64,000 nucleotides of DNA from Ligula intestinalis (GCA_036362985.1 JAYGXS010000005.1:10402370-10466369); one strand, 5' to 3'; shown: positions 23,025-35,476, numbered from the stretch's first letter. Made by a program: numbers and translations. The notes: generated from the sequence alone by a model not told the origin.

Positions 23025-26000
23025 TTGAATTTAAGGTGAAAAATTTTGGGCATATGTGGTGGAGGTATTTTTATATGCTCTGGCTTATTTGCGTGCTGTG
23101 ATTTTAATGCAATAATAGAACATTTATGAAAAAAACCTGTTTGTTTTTCGGATACTAGGAAATTCCAAGCTTCATTGCAAAGTTTGAGGTTTCGCAATAG
23201 TTGCGTTTTGTCGAGCGAAACGCGTAAAAGTAAATTTCGTTTTATCGACTGGTGAGCTCCAAAAAGGCCCTATCCGAAGAAACATGGTACAGCAATTAAA
23301 TTAGAGCAATATGCGCAGGTGAAATTCACAAGCTACTTATAATGTAGACGTTAATTGTCCCATTAGAACAATAGTTAGCAATTTTGTGAAAACAATTGTG
23401 AACTACGAAAGGGGCAGGGAAAAACACTTTCACTAAAAATGGAGGAAGAATTTAACGGGGTTCCATATTCGTAAGGAGTGTAAGAGCAAGAAGTTAAAGG
23501 GATAAATTAAGCATGTATTAATACAATGGTTTATAAAGGACAAAATATAACGTCTATATAGCTCCTTCATGAGCATATTTTATTTCGTGTAAAAGCATCA
23601 AGGGATGTGACAGCTCAATATCTCAGGAGCCGGAGTGGAAGGTAAACAAAATGGGACTGCGAAAGTCAAGATGCCATGAAGGATTGGTAGCATGCGGAGA
23701 CATTGTGCTTCTTGGTAGACAGACGAGAGCATATGTAGTTTAAAGTAGTAGTTTTTAAGTAGTTTTTAAATCTCCGACGCTACTTTCTCGGAGTCCTTTA
23801 GAAATCTGCTCGGAAATAGTGAGGAAAATAAAAGATTAATAGCATCCGTGTTAAGGTGACTATGTAGTATTCGGTTGGCAGTGGATACACGGGTTAACGA
23901 CTGAATTTCAAAAAGGTATTCCAAGGCAGACATTACATACATTAGATTACATATCTGATGCAGGCTTGGGGGTTGGCCTATAAAACGCACATTTGAGGTT
24001 GTTAAGTTAGTTCGTTTTGTAGACCTGAGGCGTAAAATGCTGTTCGCCAGGATTGAATTCCGTTTAGATCAGTATACTGGGATAAAATAAAGGTGGAATT
24101 GGGTGAAATCCAGCGCTTGTTGATATCTGAGGAATTTCCTACGCTATTTAAAGTTGCGGAAAAGCACTTCTTGTGTGCGCATGTTGCACTATAAAGAAAA
24201 CTTGAATGAAAAGCAGGAACTTTTTCATTACATCTGTTCAAAAAGGACAATTTTGCTGTGAGTTCGTTAAATTGAGTTTAATATACTTATGGATGAAAAA
24301 AGGGCAAAAGTAGTTTTAAGAATTCTACTTTGCAGATCTGCCAAATTTTGTGCTATAAAATTGAGTAATAGACTTTTAAGGCTGTTACGTGCTATACTTT
24401 AATTCAAAATGTATATAATATATATGAAGGGTTGCAGGCCAGGAATGCGTATGAGGATTTTATAAGTATACAGAAACTCACTTGACTGTACAGTCAATAT
24501 GAAGTTTAAGACAGTTAACATAACACACATTTGAGAAAATTGTCGCGGTACATTATGAAAAGGTTTTCTCAAAGTCGCCATTGATAGTACTGCCACTCTG
24601 CTCTGCAGTTTTCATTGATGAACTGAGAAGAAACTAAATACACTGAAAGCTGTTTCAGTTTACATACAAATGGTAGTTCTTTTATTTATAATGGAAGAAA
24701 TGTTCATTATTTTAAGGGTAATAAATCAACTGGCCAAAATTTTCCATTCTGATCTTGACTTATTCTTAAAAAAATAGAGTATGCAGACGTCCGCCGCCAA
24801 GATATATAACTTGAGTTTTTCTTCGAGAGGCAACTTGTAAAGAACATTTTTAATCAATTTAAGGCACATTTATTCGCGACTTTTCTTGTGAACCTTCATT
24901 TTGGGTGGTTCTGCAACCATGACACACACCAAGAGAGCTGCATAAGAAAAACATGTTCAAATGCTCGTTATTAAGGTAAATGTCTTGAAGATATATCTTA
25001 TTTTGAAGGCTTTGGTAAGCACGTAGAATCCAATAAGTGTTATTGGTCAATTGACTGAAGCCAGTAAAAATCGTAGTCATAATTAGCATTTCAAGGAAAA
25101 TCTGAAACTCTTCGTAATCGAAATCCCAAAATAATTACAAAAAATGTGACAGAAGGCAATTAACTCTTAGTGTACAAAAATTGTACGTTTAATATTACAC
25201 CTGAAAATTCCATACCTGAAAATTCCATTCAAATTTACTAGTCACTGACCAGCATATCCACACGCGAGCTAAGGGAGTGTATAACTCCTGTGATCTCCCA
25301 ATGGGTCATATCAAGCCAAAACGTTGATACCTTAGAACAACGTGACTCAAGCTGTGCATAAAAGAATAAAACAACTAGCAGTTCTCGAGAAAACGTGTTA
25401 AAATACAAAATCGAAATTTGGGCTGTTCGGTAACAACCAGACGTTACACTGCACGCAATATGGAAGCATAGATATCCGAAAAATTTACAAAAGGATAATT
25501 TGCTGACGTTATTTTACTCTTGCTGCTTAATTCAATCAGTGGTTTTGCAGGAGCCGTCTTCCTCTACATGCAACACTTAAGTTAACCTAGTTCAACCAGT
25601 TTCCACTTTGTTAAAAAGCTGGCATTTCTACAAATTTTATATTCCTTCCTAAATCACAATATGCCCTATTAGGAGGAACGACCGTAACTTTATTGCAGCA
25701 AGACTTTTGGAGCCGCAGCTTGGGCTACTTCTGAGTAACAGAGAATTACTTGTAAAAATCCTTGGATTTCAGGAGTTAGGTAATCTACGGTATATGCAGA
25801 GAATAGGGAGTATTTAGGGATGGCGGATGCATTATTTCATTGGTTGTAAAAACAGACATTTGGGCACCAGTTAAAATAAAAATGAGGCAAAAATTAGCAA
25901 AATTTGATTTCAATCTCCTAACTAAAATAAATTATGCATTTTTAGTTGGCATCTACCTGAGTAAGAAGTGTATGCAGGTTTCGAATATTGGCATTTTTTA

Positions 26001-26779
26001 ATTAATGCCTTTGACCCTTTTTCAATTTTTGAACGGCGATATTCGTTCAATTTCCTAATGCAAAGATATTATGGAATATGAAGCACAAAAATAGCATAAC
26101 GTCTTTATTTTTCTCAGGAAGTTAAAAAAACATACGCCGTAAATGCGCGAATCTGACCACATTTGGTCATAATTCTATCGGCGTAAGGCCAGAGATTTAA
26201 GGTTTCGATGCACCGCTAACGCTAGTTCTACATGAGGAGCATTAATTCATTAGAAAACTGAGGCATAAAAAGGTTTCCTTTAACCTTTAAGACACAGTAA
26301 ATACTTAGCAATACCTAAAAGGTTATAATTCTGCTAACCAAATTAATACCGACGCAGCAAGAGCACCCAAGTCCAAATTAATTTGTCATAAACATCGCTT
26401 AATCTTAAGAGTTGGAGAAGGCATATAAGATTTTAATTATTTAACTGTAGATAGAATATTATTTATATGAATGAGGGCCTAGCACAGTAACTTCATAGAC
26501 ACTAATTACAATAGCGGAAGCATCAGAGTATGACAACCTCAATGCACATTTCGTTTTCGAGTAGATACGCCTACTTTACATATATCAGTAAGGGGAATGC
26601 GAAGTCCTGTAGATTCCGCTTTAGCTAGAAGACGCATATGAGTCACCTTAGCAAATACTTAACTGAGAACAAATCAGATGAATATCACAAATAGATAATC
26701 ACTAGGAAGAGAATTTGGAAGATTCAGGAAAGGTATTTGGCATATTTCACAAGTGCGGTCCGGTAAAAATGCACGGTAT

Positions 26780-26977
26780 GGACGACACTTTCGCCACAGT
26801 CTAAATAAGGTGGAATGGCTTTCTGAAAGACAGCCGACGACTGAAGATAGAACATTTTATCAAAAAGCCTCAAAACTAAGGTTAATATGCAGTAACAACC
26901 ATAGCAGGAACAATAAATATGATGCAATATTTAACATAGATCGGCCGAGTGATGCGTACTCATTTAAGTGTAAGTAG
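26780..26977 (+). CDS. Conserved exon-like frame in unit B, unknown family
   Basis: A frame reading VEWLSERQPTTED, then NNHSRNNKYDAIFN and a C-terminal YSFKC.K-stop. An equivalent frame at 34.03-34.20 kb reads VDELSET.LTTED, NHGRNNEYGAILN and YSLKC-stop. Co-linear conservation of residues and of the stop position suggests a former or present terminal exon. No domain is recognised. The start of the exon is not determined; it is set where the similarity begins. Confidence 0.35.
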   Translation, partial: GRHFRHSLNKVEWLSERQPTTEDRTFYQKASKLRLICSNNHSRNNKYDAIFNIDRPSDAYSFKCK

Positions 26978-28396
26978 TTCAAATGTACAGACGCAGAGCA
27001 TATTTAGTTGTTCAACGGGCAAGTATTCGTCACAGAACGCCATAATAAATAAAAATGAGAAGGCTTATAGGGAGTCAAAGAAAACTGGAATGATATATGC
27101 AACGCAGTAAATAAAGTATTCAAATCAGTCTAATCCCTAGGGTATACGAATATGGTATCGAGTACCCTGCATGAGTTCAGTTCACGACATAGACATGGCA
27201 AAACCAGCCTCATATATTTGGACAAGAATATAAAGTAACAGCAAACGTAAGCGAAGGATAGAGAATCACCGGAACACTTAGTTAATTGTGATCACATTTT
27301 GAACCTATACCGGAGTTAATCATTAGATATAAGCAGACCAACAAAAAGGAGACAATAGTAGAGAGTTTCAATCGATCAGCATTTAGTGACGTTTGCCTGG
27401 AATTTACAACGCAGTGCTGTGTATTTTGACGCGAAATCGACACAGCGACTGTCTGATACACCCTTTGCGTTCCGCGTTTAAATTATTTATGACTCAGTGA
27501 CATTGCTCCGTGTATTTAGTACAGGGAGTCAAATACCTATGATCAACCTGAAGAAAGACGACACTTTTATTATATTGCCTTAATGAAAAGAGGTGATTAA
27601 TGTCTGTCATCAACCGACAAGACCCAAACGAGAAAAAAATGGTTCTTCTTCAGGAAAGAGCCTTTTACATACCAGTATTAAACTCACAGAACAAAGCTGA
27701 ATCAAGTCAAATAGTGTTGTGGCCTTCACTTTGTACTAACGCTCTCATTAAAATTAACTGTTACTTTGACCTTTGAGTAACTGAAGCGTCAATGCTACCC
27801 TTTCCTTGCTTCCAACCATCATTTCAAACCGCATGCTTACTCTGACACTAAATACAGCTTCCAAACCTAATCTAACTCAAATAGATCAATTATATTCTGA
27901 ACTAAGTCAGGCCGTAAAAATAACTTTAAACTACAGGTTATCGTTTAAGGCAAACAATTTCTGACAGGTTTTGGCGACTGCGAGAAAAAACTAGAACGTT
28001 GTGCGTACATGGGTAATATGTTAATGCTTTCTTAGAATACGTTGCATTTGCCTAAGCTCATCACTGTTACACTGGATTCCACTGTGTTTATGCAACGAAA
28101 ATCTCCATACAAGTCAAAGATGTATACTTGCAGACAGTACAGCGTTTCCTTTAGGCAAAATTCTTAAATTTATGCATGTACGCTACAAGGTATTGATTGT
28201 AGTTTGGCATTCGTTTCTGCTATATCTTCTGTGATGAACGTAACTTGCACTGGCATAGTGACGCATTTCTCAGTACAAGCAGCCAATTGGTTAAGTTGGC
28301 AAAGGTTTAGTGCGCCTTAGATAATGAAGGTTAACCAATAAAACCGAATGCTCCGGGCCCGATTTAACTGTTAAATGTAAGTGGATGTTGAAAGGG

Positions 28397-28404
28397 TATA
28401 AATA
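28397..28404 (+). promoter_or_regulatory. TATA box of the secreted-protein gene
   Basis: TATAAATA lies 35 bp upstream of the ATG at 28432. CCAATTGG (near 28285) and CCAAT (near 28336) lie further upstream. The geometry leaves only a very short leader, and a TCTTCTAG sequence 14 bp before the ATG could serve as a spliced-leader acceptor. Confidence 0.5.
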
Positions 28405-28431
28405 CTGATGTCTTCTAGGTTGTTGACCAAA

Positions 28432-28919
28432 ATGTGGCATCTACTTGTCATCTGCCTGGTGTCTGCACATGTCGCTGAGTCCTGCATGAACAACGGGGGT
28501 AAGCAAGTCAGCGATGCAGGTCACATTTTCCACCCTCATGGTTAGCGTTCAAAATTAATTTCGGTTGCATTTGATGACCATTGGTAGTACGTTGGATAAT
28601 GATTTATATTTGCTACTGCTTAAAAACAAATTCGATAATTGTTCTTTTGATAATTGTGTTCGGTTTAGCTTCTGAATGTCCACGGTATGACATAGATCTC
28701 CCAGCGGAGAACATATCTAACAGGTTGACACGACAGAACATGCACTTTCAAGCCATATCTGAGGATGAAGTGTCTTTAAAATCAGCTATGCAGATACATA
28801 TTTTGCGAAACCCACTCACGATTTATTGTTGGGGTTATGATGCACATAGCCCGCTACACTTTTTGGAGTTTCAATGTGACATATTGTATCCAAATATCTC
28901 CGTAGAGTTTTGCATCTTG
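28432..28919 (+). CDS. Secreted-protein gene, exons 1 and 2
   Basis: Exon 1 (28432-28498) encodes MWHLLVICLVSAHVAESC plus four residues, a compact signal peptide with likely cleavage near AES/C. It ends in a GGGGTAAG donor. Exon 2 follows the acceptor GGTTTAG at 28679 and reads ASECPRYDIDLPAENISNR, then QNMHFQAISEDEV, up to a GTAAGT donor after 28919. The splice joins in frame (G plus CT gives Ala). DIDLPAENIS is loosely like the start of PAN/apple domains, but the cysteine pattern is incomplete and I do not assign a family. Further exons before the terminal exon at 29.78 kb are expected because the phases do not match directly. Confidence 0.5.
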
Positions 28920-29781
28920 GTAAGTCAATAAACGATTTCGAAATTGTTTTCAAAACACTCTTAATTCACTTTTTAACTTCATATCTAGTTAAAAAATGCA
29001 CATTTGGAAACAAGAGTCGTTTCATAAATGCGAGCTATAGGGAAGAACAGGCACCCTCTTAGGGCTATTTTTCGTATAACTAAACGTGAATATCTACTTT
29101 ATTGTGATTTGACAATTCACATGTCATTTGCTATGCGAAGGTCTATAATGAAATTCTTCTGGTTTGCAAGGTTACCTAAACCATTGAATATGGAATTGCT
29201 GTGGTTATCGATTTGCAGACAGCTTTCGGTACACGCACATAATGTTGTTAGGAAGTATATTTGCGCATGTCATTGCATTGTGAAATCGCAATTGAGGACT
29301 GTAGTTAATGACGTAAGAAGCAAATAATATAACTCAAAATAAGGCCGCTGCGAGCAGTCGCGGACAGTTGAATAATTATAACATTGAATATGGCTCATAG
29401 GGAATGTAAGTCAACATCGACATGCTTATTCCAGTAGGCTCAATCTGTGTGCCTTAAAAGTTAAGGACTGTTTTGCGTCAGTATATTGAACAGACAATGT
29501 AATGGGATTAAGAAGATGGTTACTTTGAGCATGGTTGAGAGATGGTGCATTCAACAGCGAACCCACAGGCCTGTCTTCAACATCTAAGTTTGTGTGTTGA
29601 CGGTAACAGGTCATGCCTTTGCATACTCAAGGAGGACAAAGCTCGGAAATTAAAGCCGTTAACTTTTTTTCCCAAGCTTTAATGTGCATTGAGAAATCTT
29701 TTGTCAAATGTTACCATTTTCTTCATTTCTCCATTTCTCCATTTAATCGTTTGCAAATAAACCATTTTTTCTTCAAAACAG

Positions 29782-30093
29782 CTATTTCACTATGAAACAG
29801 TGGAATATGGTCAGGTGCGCAGGGATCAATGCTTCAAGTTTGTGGAGGTAAACCTACGAGGGAAAGCTAGATACACACGTTTGCATACAGACGGACAAGA
29901 AACGTCAATTCGTCTGGATGCAATAACTGTGGTGGAGCCTTCACAGAGCAGCACAAGCAAACTGAATCAAATTATCAATTCAGAGCGCAGTATATGGAAA
30001 GCAGAATGCTTAGGGGCGTATAGAGCACTTCAGCGTAGGGCCTTTCAAAGCCTTCAGAAGCCTGGATGTCTTTTAACCAACCAGCCAGTGTAA
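29782..30093 (+). CDS. Terminal exon of lineage-specific secreted-protein family, copy B
   Basis: A phase-0 exon of 104 codons after acceptor TCAAAACAG, ending in TAA. Residues RDQCFKFVEVNL, GQETSIRLDAITVVEP, QSSTSKLNQIIN, RRAFQSL and PGCLLTNQPV are shared with the exon at 22.73 kb. It lies 860 bp downstream of the signal-peptide exons and is most simply the last exon of that gene, although the middle exons are not identified. No known domain is recognised. Similarity between copies continues about 200 bp into the presumed 3' UTR. Confidence 0.5.
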   Translation, partial: LFHYETVEYGQVRRDQCFKFVEVNLRGKARYTRLHTDGQETSIRLDAITVVEPSQSSTSKLNQIINSERSIWKAECLGAYRALQRRAFQSLQKPGCLLTNQPV

Positions 30094-31239
30094 TTGAAGA
30101 TATGGGGACAAAGTTTATGCAAATGAGGTGGAGGTATTTTTGCTTTATTGTGCCTATTTTGTGGGGTGTGATTACAATGCAATTAAAGAAGATTCATGAA
30201 AGCAAAATTTGCCATGTTTTTCTGATATTCGTAAACAAGAAATTGTAAAAGTCTGACGTTTTGCGGTAGTTGCGGTCTGTCGTGCAAAATGCGTATTCAC
30301 TAAATTTTCGTATGTGTGCATGTTACTTTCCAGAAGGCGCTAACAGAAACAAACAAACAATTTGGACAGATGAAATGCATAAGTTAATAGTAATGCAGGC
30401 AGAAATCGTATTTTAAACCAAAACGAGTTTAAGGGCAGTAATATTAAGGGGTAAGGAGGCTAATAATTCAACAGTATGAAAATGCTATAATATTATGCCG
30501 ATATAGTTCACTCATTTATGTATGAAATCTTACGAAAGAGATGTGAGGGCTCGATAGCTCAGGAGCCAGTGTAGAATTAAATGCATGGTTAACAGTTAAA
30601 CTAGCGGGAGCAGTTTAGACTGTACGGAGACTTTGGGTTTCCTGGTGTACGTAATATAGAAAATATAAGGTTTACAACGGTATTCTAAACCCTGACGGTG
30701 CTTTCTCGGAGTATTTTAGAGAGTTATTAGGAAAAGATGGGGAAATAAGGGCTAATAGTATCAGTTTTAAGGTGAAGGTACACTCGGGTTTGGAAGACGC
30801 AACATTTCTTAGGCTGTAAAAGCAGACATCTTCGAGAATTTTAAAATATGACCAAGGCGCAAAATCAGACGAAATCGTGTTTAGTCTCCTAAATGGAAAA
30901 AATATAACTTTTTTAGCTGACATTTGCCTTAGTAAGAAATGCTAGAAGTCAAGTTAGGCGAACAAACGTATAAAGCGAGGGTAGAGTAAGCAGAAATGTA
31001 AGCAAGCAATCGGCAGCTAAATTCAGATAAGTAGTTTCAAGCACCACACTTACTTTCCTTAAAGGCAACAATAGACTCACATTCTAGACCTCTTCAATGT
31101 GTATCTACAGCTTAACACGCTCCTGTGGGGCAGGTTATATTGATTAAACAGCCAGGCGCCTATCCAAGCGCATGTGAGAGCACAATCCTGTCTGGCTAAG
31201 CAGACACGATATTAAGTCAATATGCGGCACATTATTGGC

Positions 31240-31440
31240 TCACTTGGTCGACAGCGATAATCGAGTAGACGTAAACCAAGCGTTTCAAGTAATGTATAAT
31301 GTGCCGGTTTAATTTCCTGCGTCAGCGGATACTTGCGACGGCAGAGGTGGTTGCCCTACGTCTCACTAACCCGATTTTATGTGTGTAGAAGGGGTTTGCG
31401 GTGGCCCTTAGGCTACCCTGGCTAAAGACGAACTCAACAT
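31240..31440 (+). pseudogene. PLE GIY-YIG C-terminal fragment
   Basis: With one frameshift the plus strand reads VDVNQAFQVMYNVPV, then RQRILATAEVVALRLTNP, ILCV-stop-KGFAVALRLPW. This is the same segment as at 14.3, 41.2, 42.5, 52.2 and 63.2 kb (D..EAF.VIY, RLLATAEA.AIRL, LCVQKNFV, LPW). It corresponds to the end of a GIY-YIG nuclease domain. The flanks 30961-31240 and 31440-32125 show no recognised gene. Confidence 0.65.
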
Positions 31441-32125
31441 CCATCCGCACACCTATATTACCATATCGAATGTTTTAAGGAGACTAAATCAGATACAGTA
31501 TGGCGCGTGCTGCAGGAAACATCGTCAACGTCGTTCAAAAGACATTGTTGCTCGCACCACTTTCAAAAGGAAGGTATATTTGAATTTATAAAGTATCATT
31601 TATCAAGTGAGATTAAATTAGTTTTATCGAAAATAAGGAACAAAAATGATACGCTGGCCGCAGGCCGAAAGGCATGCTGTCGTCTAAGAAAATTCAATTA
31701 AGTCTTAAGGTTAATGATTATCATGCCTCACTCGATCGGTGAAGAGGGGCGTGATCCAACAATATCGTGGTGTCCATCCGATATCTGTGAATGTTTTTGA
31801 TGCCGAGGTCATGATTTACTATGCCCACGAAGCCATGACTCATGATGGTCTCTTTAATCGACCAACATGTCGGTCGCTCTCTGCACTTTATGGCACGGCT
31901 TTCGAATTTGAGCCACCCATTTTTTGCTCTCCATTCACGTTAAATTTATTTTCCTATACCATCCTCTCTAATCCTCTGATTTGTTTGTCTGCATTTGTGA
32001 TCATGAAGTCATATCCACAGTACACTGCTATCTTTTTACATGCACGAAAACAAGTTATTTTATCTGCAACATATCACCATCCCAATATTTGTCAAATGCG
32101 GCCAATCTGTCGCATTTGAAATTCA

Positions 32126-33560
32126 ATGTCTTCGACAATTCTCCGCACCACACGAATTAGAAAGCATAGATCAGGTTGGCAGCAAGAAAACAAACGTAAG
32201 TCCTTAGATGAAATGACACTTCCAGGATTCATGGCGACAAATTTCAGTTCCCTGTTTAACAAGAGTGTCGAGTTATCGGCACTCATGTTGAAAAGCGAAC
32301 ATAAGAATTCTGCAGTTATCTGTCTGCAAGAAACTTGGCTCAATAGCGATATTGAGTCAGAACTCATTACTCCTCTATATTTTTTCTCATATCGTTTGGA
32401 CAGAAAATCATTAACCAGTGGCAGAGGTGTAAGAGTGGCTGTCTTTGTAAACCAGCAATAGCGCACAAATTGTAAGTCCTAATTCTCTTATTCGGACGAC
32501 TTTATAGACGCCATTGCTGTAGTATGCAAACCTAGATTTTTAAGCAATCCTAAAGGCATCATTTTTGTCAGCATTTACATTCCACCCTCTACATGCCAAC
32601 GTGCTTTAGGCACATTGTTTGATATTCTTTCCCAAAAACTTGCTGTACTGTCTTGCGAGCATGTTATAATTTTAAGCGGTGACTTCAACCGTGTTAATCT
32701 TCGTTTCCTTACACTGTAAGGTTTCGACGACTTAGTTTCCTTCAACACTCCTCATGACGCCCCTCTGGATCACATATTGACCAAACATCCCAAGCTTTTT
32801 GTGGTCGAAAATAGAGGTCCGTTGGCAAGCTCAGATCATTCTGTGTTATTGGGCTTGCCAACCATCTATTGTAGCTCTAACAAAGGGCTGTTAGCAATTC
32901 CCGAGAGGCAACTGAGGGTTCGAGACACCTCCCCGAATAATATTCCTTTGGTGCAGACCGCAGTATTTGACAAGCTCTCTACCTTTTAAGAGTACACGGA
33001 TGTCAAGTCATGCTGCAGTCATCTCATTACTTTTTTAATTGACATTTTTAATGTCTGCTGTTTTCTTGACACCATCATGGTTAGACCTGACAGAATATCT
33101 TCTTCCCACCTAAAAGTTTTGAGACACCAAAAGGAATTGTTCTTCAAACTAGGTCTGCGAGATAGACTAAAGGATTCGGACGTCCAGATAAAGCGTGAGA
33201 TTTCCAGGCTAAACGACCTTTTTTGTTAGTCAGTTTTTTACTTCTTCTACATCTTCCGCTTCTCTCTCCTCGGATGAAATTTGGAAGACTCTTAAGCGTC
33301 TCACTGGTCAACGGAATACATTAGCAAATGTAGATTCTGACTTACATTTAGACTGTTTAAATGCAAATTTCATCCACACACCCACTGCCTCCTATTTTCC
33401 GACAGACGTCATTTCCTTATTACCAAGTGTCAATGTTCCTGTGTTTGTATAAACAGTGATGAAACATATTAAAAAGTTTCGAGGTTCAACGGCTGCAGGA
33501 CCAGATGGGATCTCACCATTTCTCCTGAAATCCTGCTCTTTTCGGCAACTAAGTAAGTTT
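32126..33560 (+). pseudogene. LINE: AP endonuclease, linker and RT start
   Basis: One frame, broken only by three stops up to 32987, encodes an apurinic-type endonuclease: VICLQETWL (catalytic Glu block), IIFVSIYIPPS, VIILSGDFNRVN, LDHILT and SSDHSVLLG (catalytic Asp-His). Such nucleases nick target DNA for LINE insertion. Further along come linker frames (RPDRISSSHLKVLRHQKEL) and the first RT block TAAGPDGISPFLLKSC at 33.49 kb. The copy ends there, so RT is missing. The family is CR1/RTE-like. Confidence 0.8.
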
Positions 33561-33849
33561 TTTAAAAACAGAAGACTACCCTTTTTGAGTATAAAATTTA
33601 AATACCGTGTAATTTTCTATCAAAGGAGAACAAAAAATTATTTTCTCGTGCATGTTTCCATAAAATATATTTGAATTTACAAAGGCAGTCAAAATCAATG
33701 ATAAAAAGGCATACTACTTTAGTAGTTAGTTTTTACAATAGATACATTTTGCTATGAGTCACAACAAAGGTCGTTAAAAAGCCGGCTTCCTATCCTGACT
33801 GAAATGACTTCAGAGTATACTACTCAATAATCAGTATCTCAACATGAGT

Positions 33850-34917
33850 CAATTCCGATTTGCGAAAGAGTATTAGTCTTTCGCATATGTCGAAATATTG
33901 CATGATCAACGGCGTCTACTATATATGGTTTAAACTACAAAAAGATATTTGGAGTGGAGTCAGTTTCAAGGGTAAAGTACTTGCCAAACAATCAATCTCA
34001 ACATTCTGCTTTGCCATATTTTTAGAGGGAAACTTTCCCAACAATCGAGTTAATGTGGATGAACTTTCTGAGACTTAGCTGACGACCGAGGATGCAAGAC
34101 TTAATCAACAAGCCTCAAGTTACAACCACGGCAGGAACAATGAGTATGGTGCAATTTTGAATTTTCATCATGAAAGTGTCATGTACTCATTAAAGTGCTA
34201 GAAGCTTGCACAAACCTACAGGTAACACATCTTCTTGTCTATGGGCATGCTTCAGCATTTGAATCTGAATTGTGATATTTAACAGATACGTTTGCTCACA
34301 GAGAGAACAATCAGTCCATCGCAGAATGCCCTAATAAAGGAAATTGAATGTGTTCGAAGTAGACCTTAGTAAAATGGAAGGAAATATGCGACACGATAAA
34401 TTTAGCTTTCAATGCAGTTGAATTCCTAATGCGTGTGAATTTCGCATCGACTAGGTTGAATGGACTAAGTCCACGATACAGAACATAAAGATAGTTCGAA
34501 GTTCTGCGTATCAGGTGTTTGCGTGAGTAAATGAGGAAGCTCATCAAGCAGTGCGACACTTTTTTATCGTTATGAGCTTACAAATTCGTACAGGACGTTA
34601 TTGTCAGATACAACAAGATAAATAAAAGTGCATCAAAAAAGGAAGGCTTAATCAACTGATTTATATACCATCCGGGTTCTGTGTTTCAATTAAGTATGAC
34701 CCAGTAACGCAACCTGATGCATTTCGCAGATGGATTCAAACCCTTTAAACAAAAGGAAGAAAGATGAGTAGATTTTCATATTTCCTGCTGACAATTTCTG
34801 TCATTGACCGACAAGGCCAAATGAGATAAGTAATATTCTTCTTGAGGGAAAAGTCTATTACATACTAGTATTCAAATCGCAAACTAAAGTTTATTAAGTC
34901 GAATGTTGTTAAAGGAA
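33850..34917 (+). repeat. Segmental duplication, unit C (truncated)
   Basis: 34030-34917 aligns with 26780-27720 of unit B (shared blocks include GGCAGGAACAATGAGTATG/AGCAGGAACAATAAATATG and TGTCATTGACCGACAAGGCC/TGTCATCAACCGACAAGACC). Similarity stops at about 34.92 kb, so the signal-peptide and terminal exons are absent. 33561-34029 holds a short dispersed repeat (33685-33765) and nothing else recognised. Confidence 0.65.
34030..34202 (+). pseudogene. Exon-like frame in unit C, with nonsense codon
   Basis: Counterpart of 26780-26977: ELSET-stop-LTTED, NHGRNNEYGAILN, MYSLKC-stop. The internal TAG falls where unit B has CAG or CCG codons, so this copy is probably decayed. Confidence 0.35.
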
Positions 34918-35476
34918 AAAGGCATTAATGTCAGCACTGGTGTGATAGTGTCATAAGGATTGCTTCTTACTTCACCTTATTACTCTGATTCGTATTTCAT
35001 GTTAAAGCAATCACCGATGAATTAAGGATAAGTTAGACAGTAGGAACAAGGCGCGATAGCACCGAAGCAAAATAAAGTGTAAACGAGTTTTCCGAGAACG
35101 TGGAGTTCTGCTTGAATTTATAATCATACTGAAATTATAAAAAATCAGATAACATTGCGTTACTGAATAAACACTCCTTTGCGCATAAGTGTAAGTCGCA
35201 AAGCAGTTAAACTTGATTTCAAATTTAAAGTATTTCTCCATAAACGGAAGCCAAAACAAAAGCGGGTTGTCCTGTAAAGGGACTATCTCATCTGAAGTAT
35301 TTCCAGAACTCAATAACAAATAAATAGGGGGACAGTAGTTTATTTATTGCACTTCATATACTCCTATTGTCGGCATCGTTCCCTATGAAAACGGTGCTTC
35401 TAGGTGGCTCTGTGGTGGGAGAATTAGGATAAGCATGCGAATATACTTTAAGTAGTAAGCAAAAGAAACTTATGTA
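34918..35476. other. No gene recognised
   Basis: AT-rich spacer. A 102-codon minus-strand frame at 35.0-35.3 kb has no recognisable domain. Confidence 0.5.

Larger units (their letters stand above)
19880..26000 (+). repeat. Segmental duplication, unit A
   Basis: Three parts of this interval align in order with unit B: 19880-20425 with 27720-28240, 21860-23880 with 29260-30790, and 25820-26000 with 30790-30960. Shared blocks include GACACTAAATACA, GCGAGCAGTCG, TCAGGAGCC and CTTTCTCGGAGT. Where unit B has the signal-peptide exons, unit A has a PLE fragment (20.43-21.86 kb). Unit A also has about 1.9 kb (23880-25820) with no counterpart in B, in which I recognise nothing. Confidence 0.75.
26780..30960 (+). 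repeat. Segmental duplication, unit B
   Basis: The most complete of three copies. Its left part (26780-27720) aligns with unit C (34030-34917), and its middle and right parts align with unit A. Offsets between equivalent points are about 7.0-7.8 kb, so the three units form a dispersed tandem series in one orientation. It contains the signal-peptide exon and both exon-like conserved frames. Confidence 0.75.
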
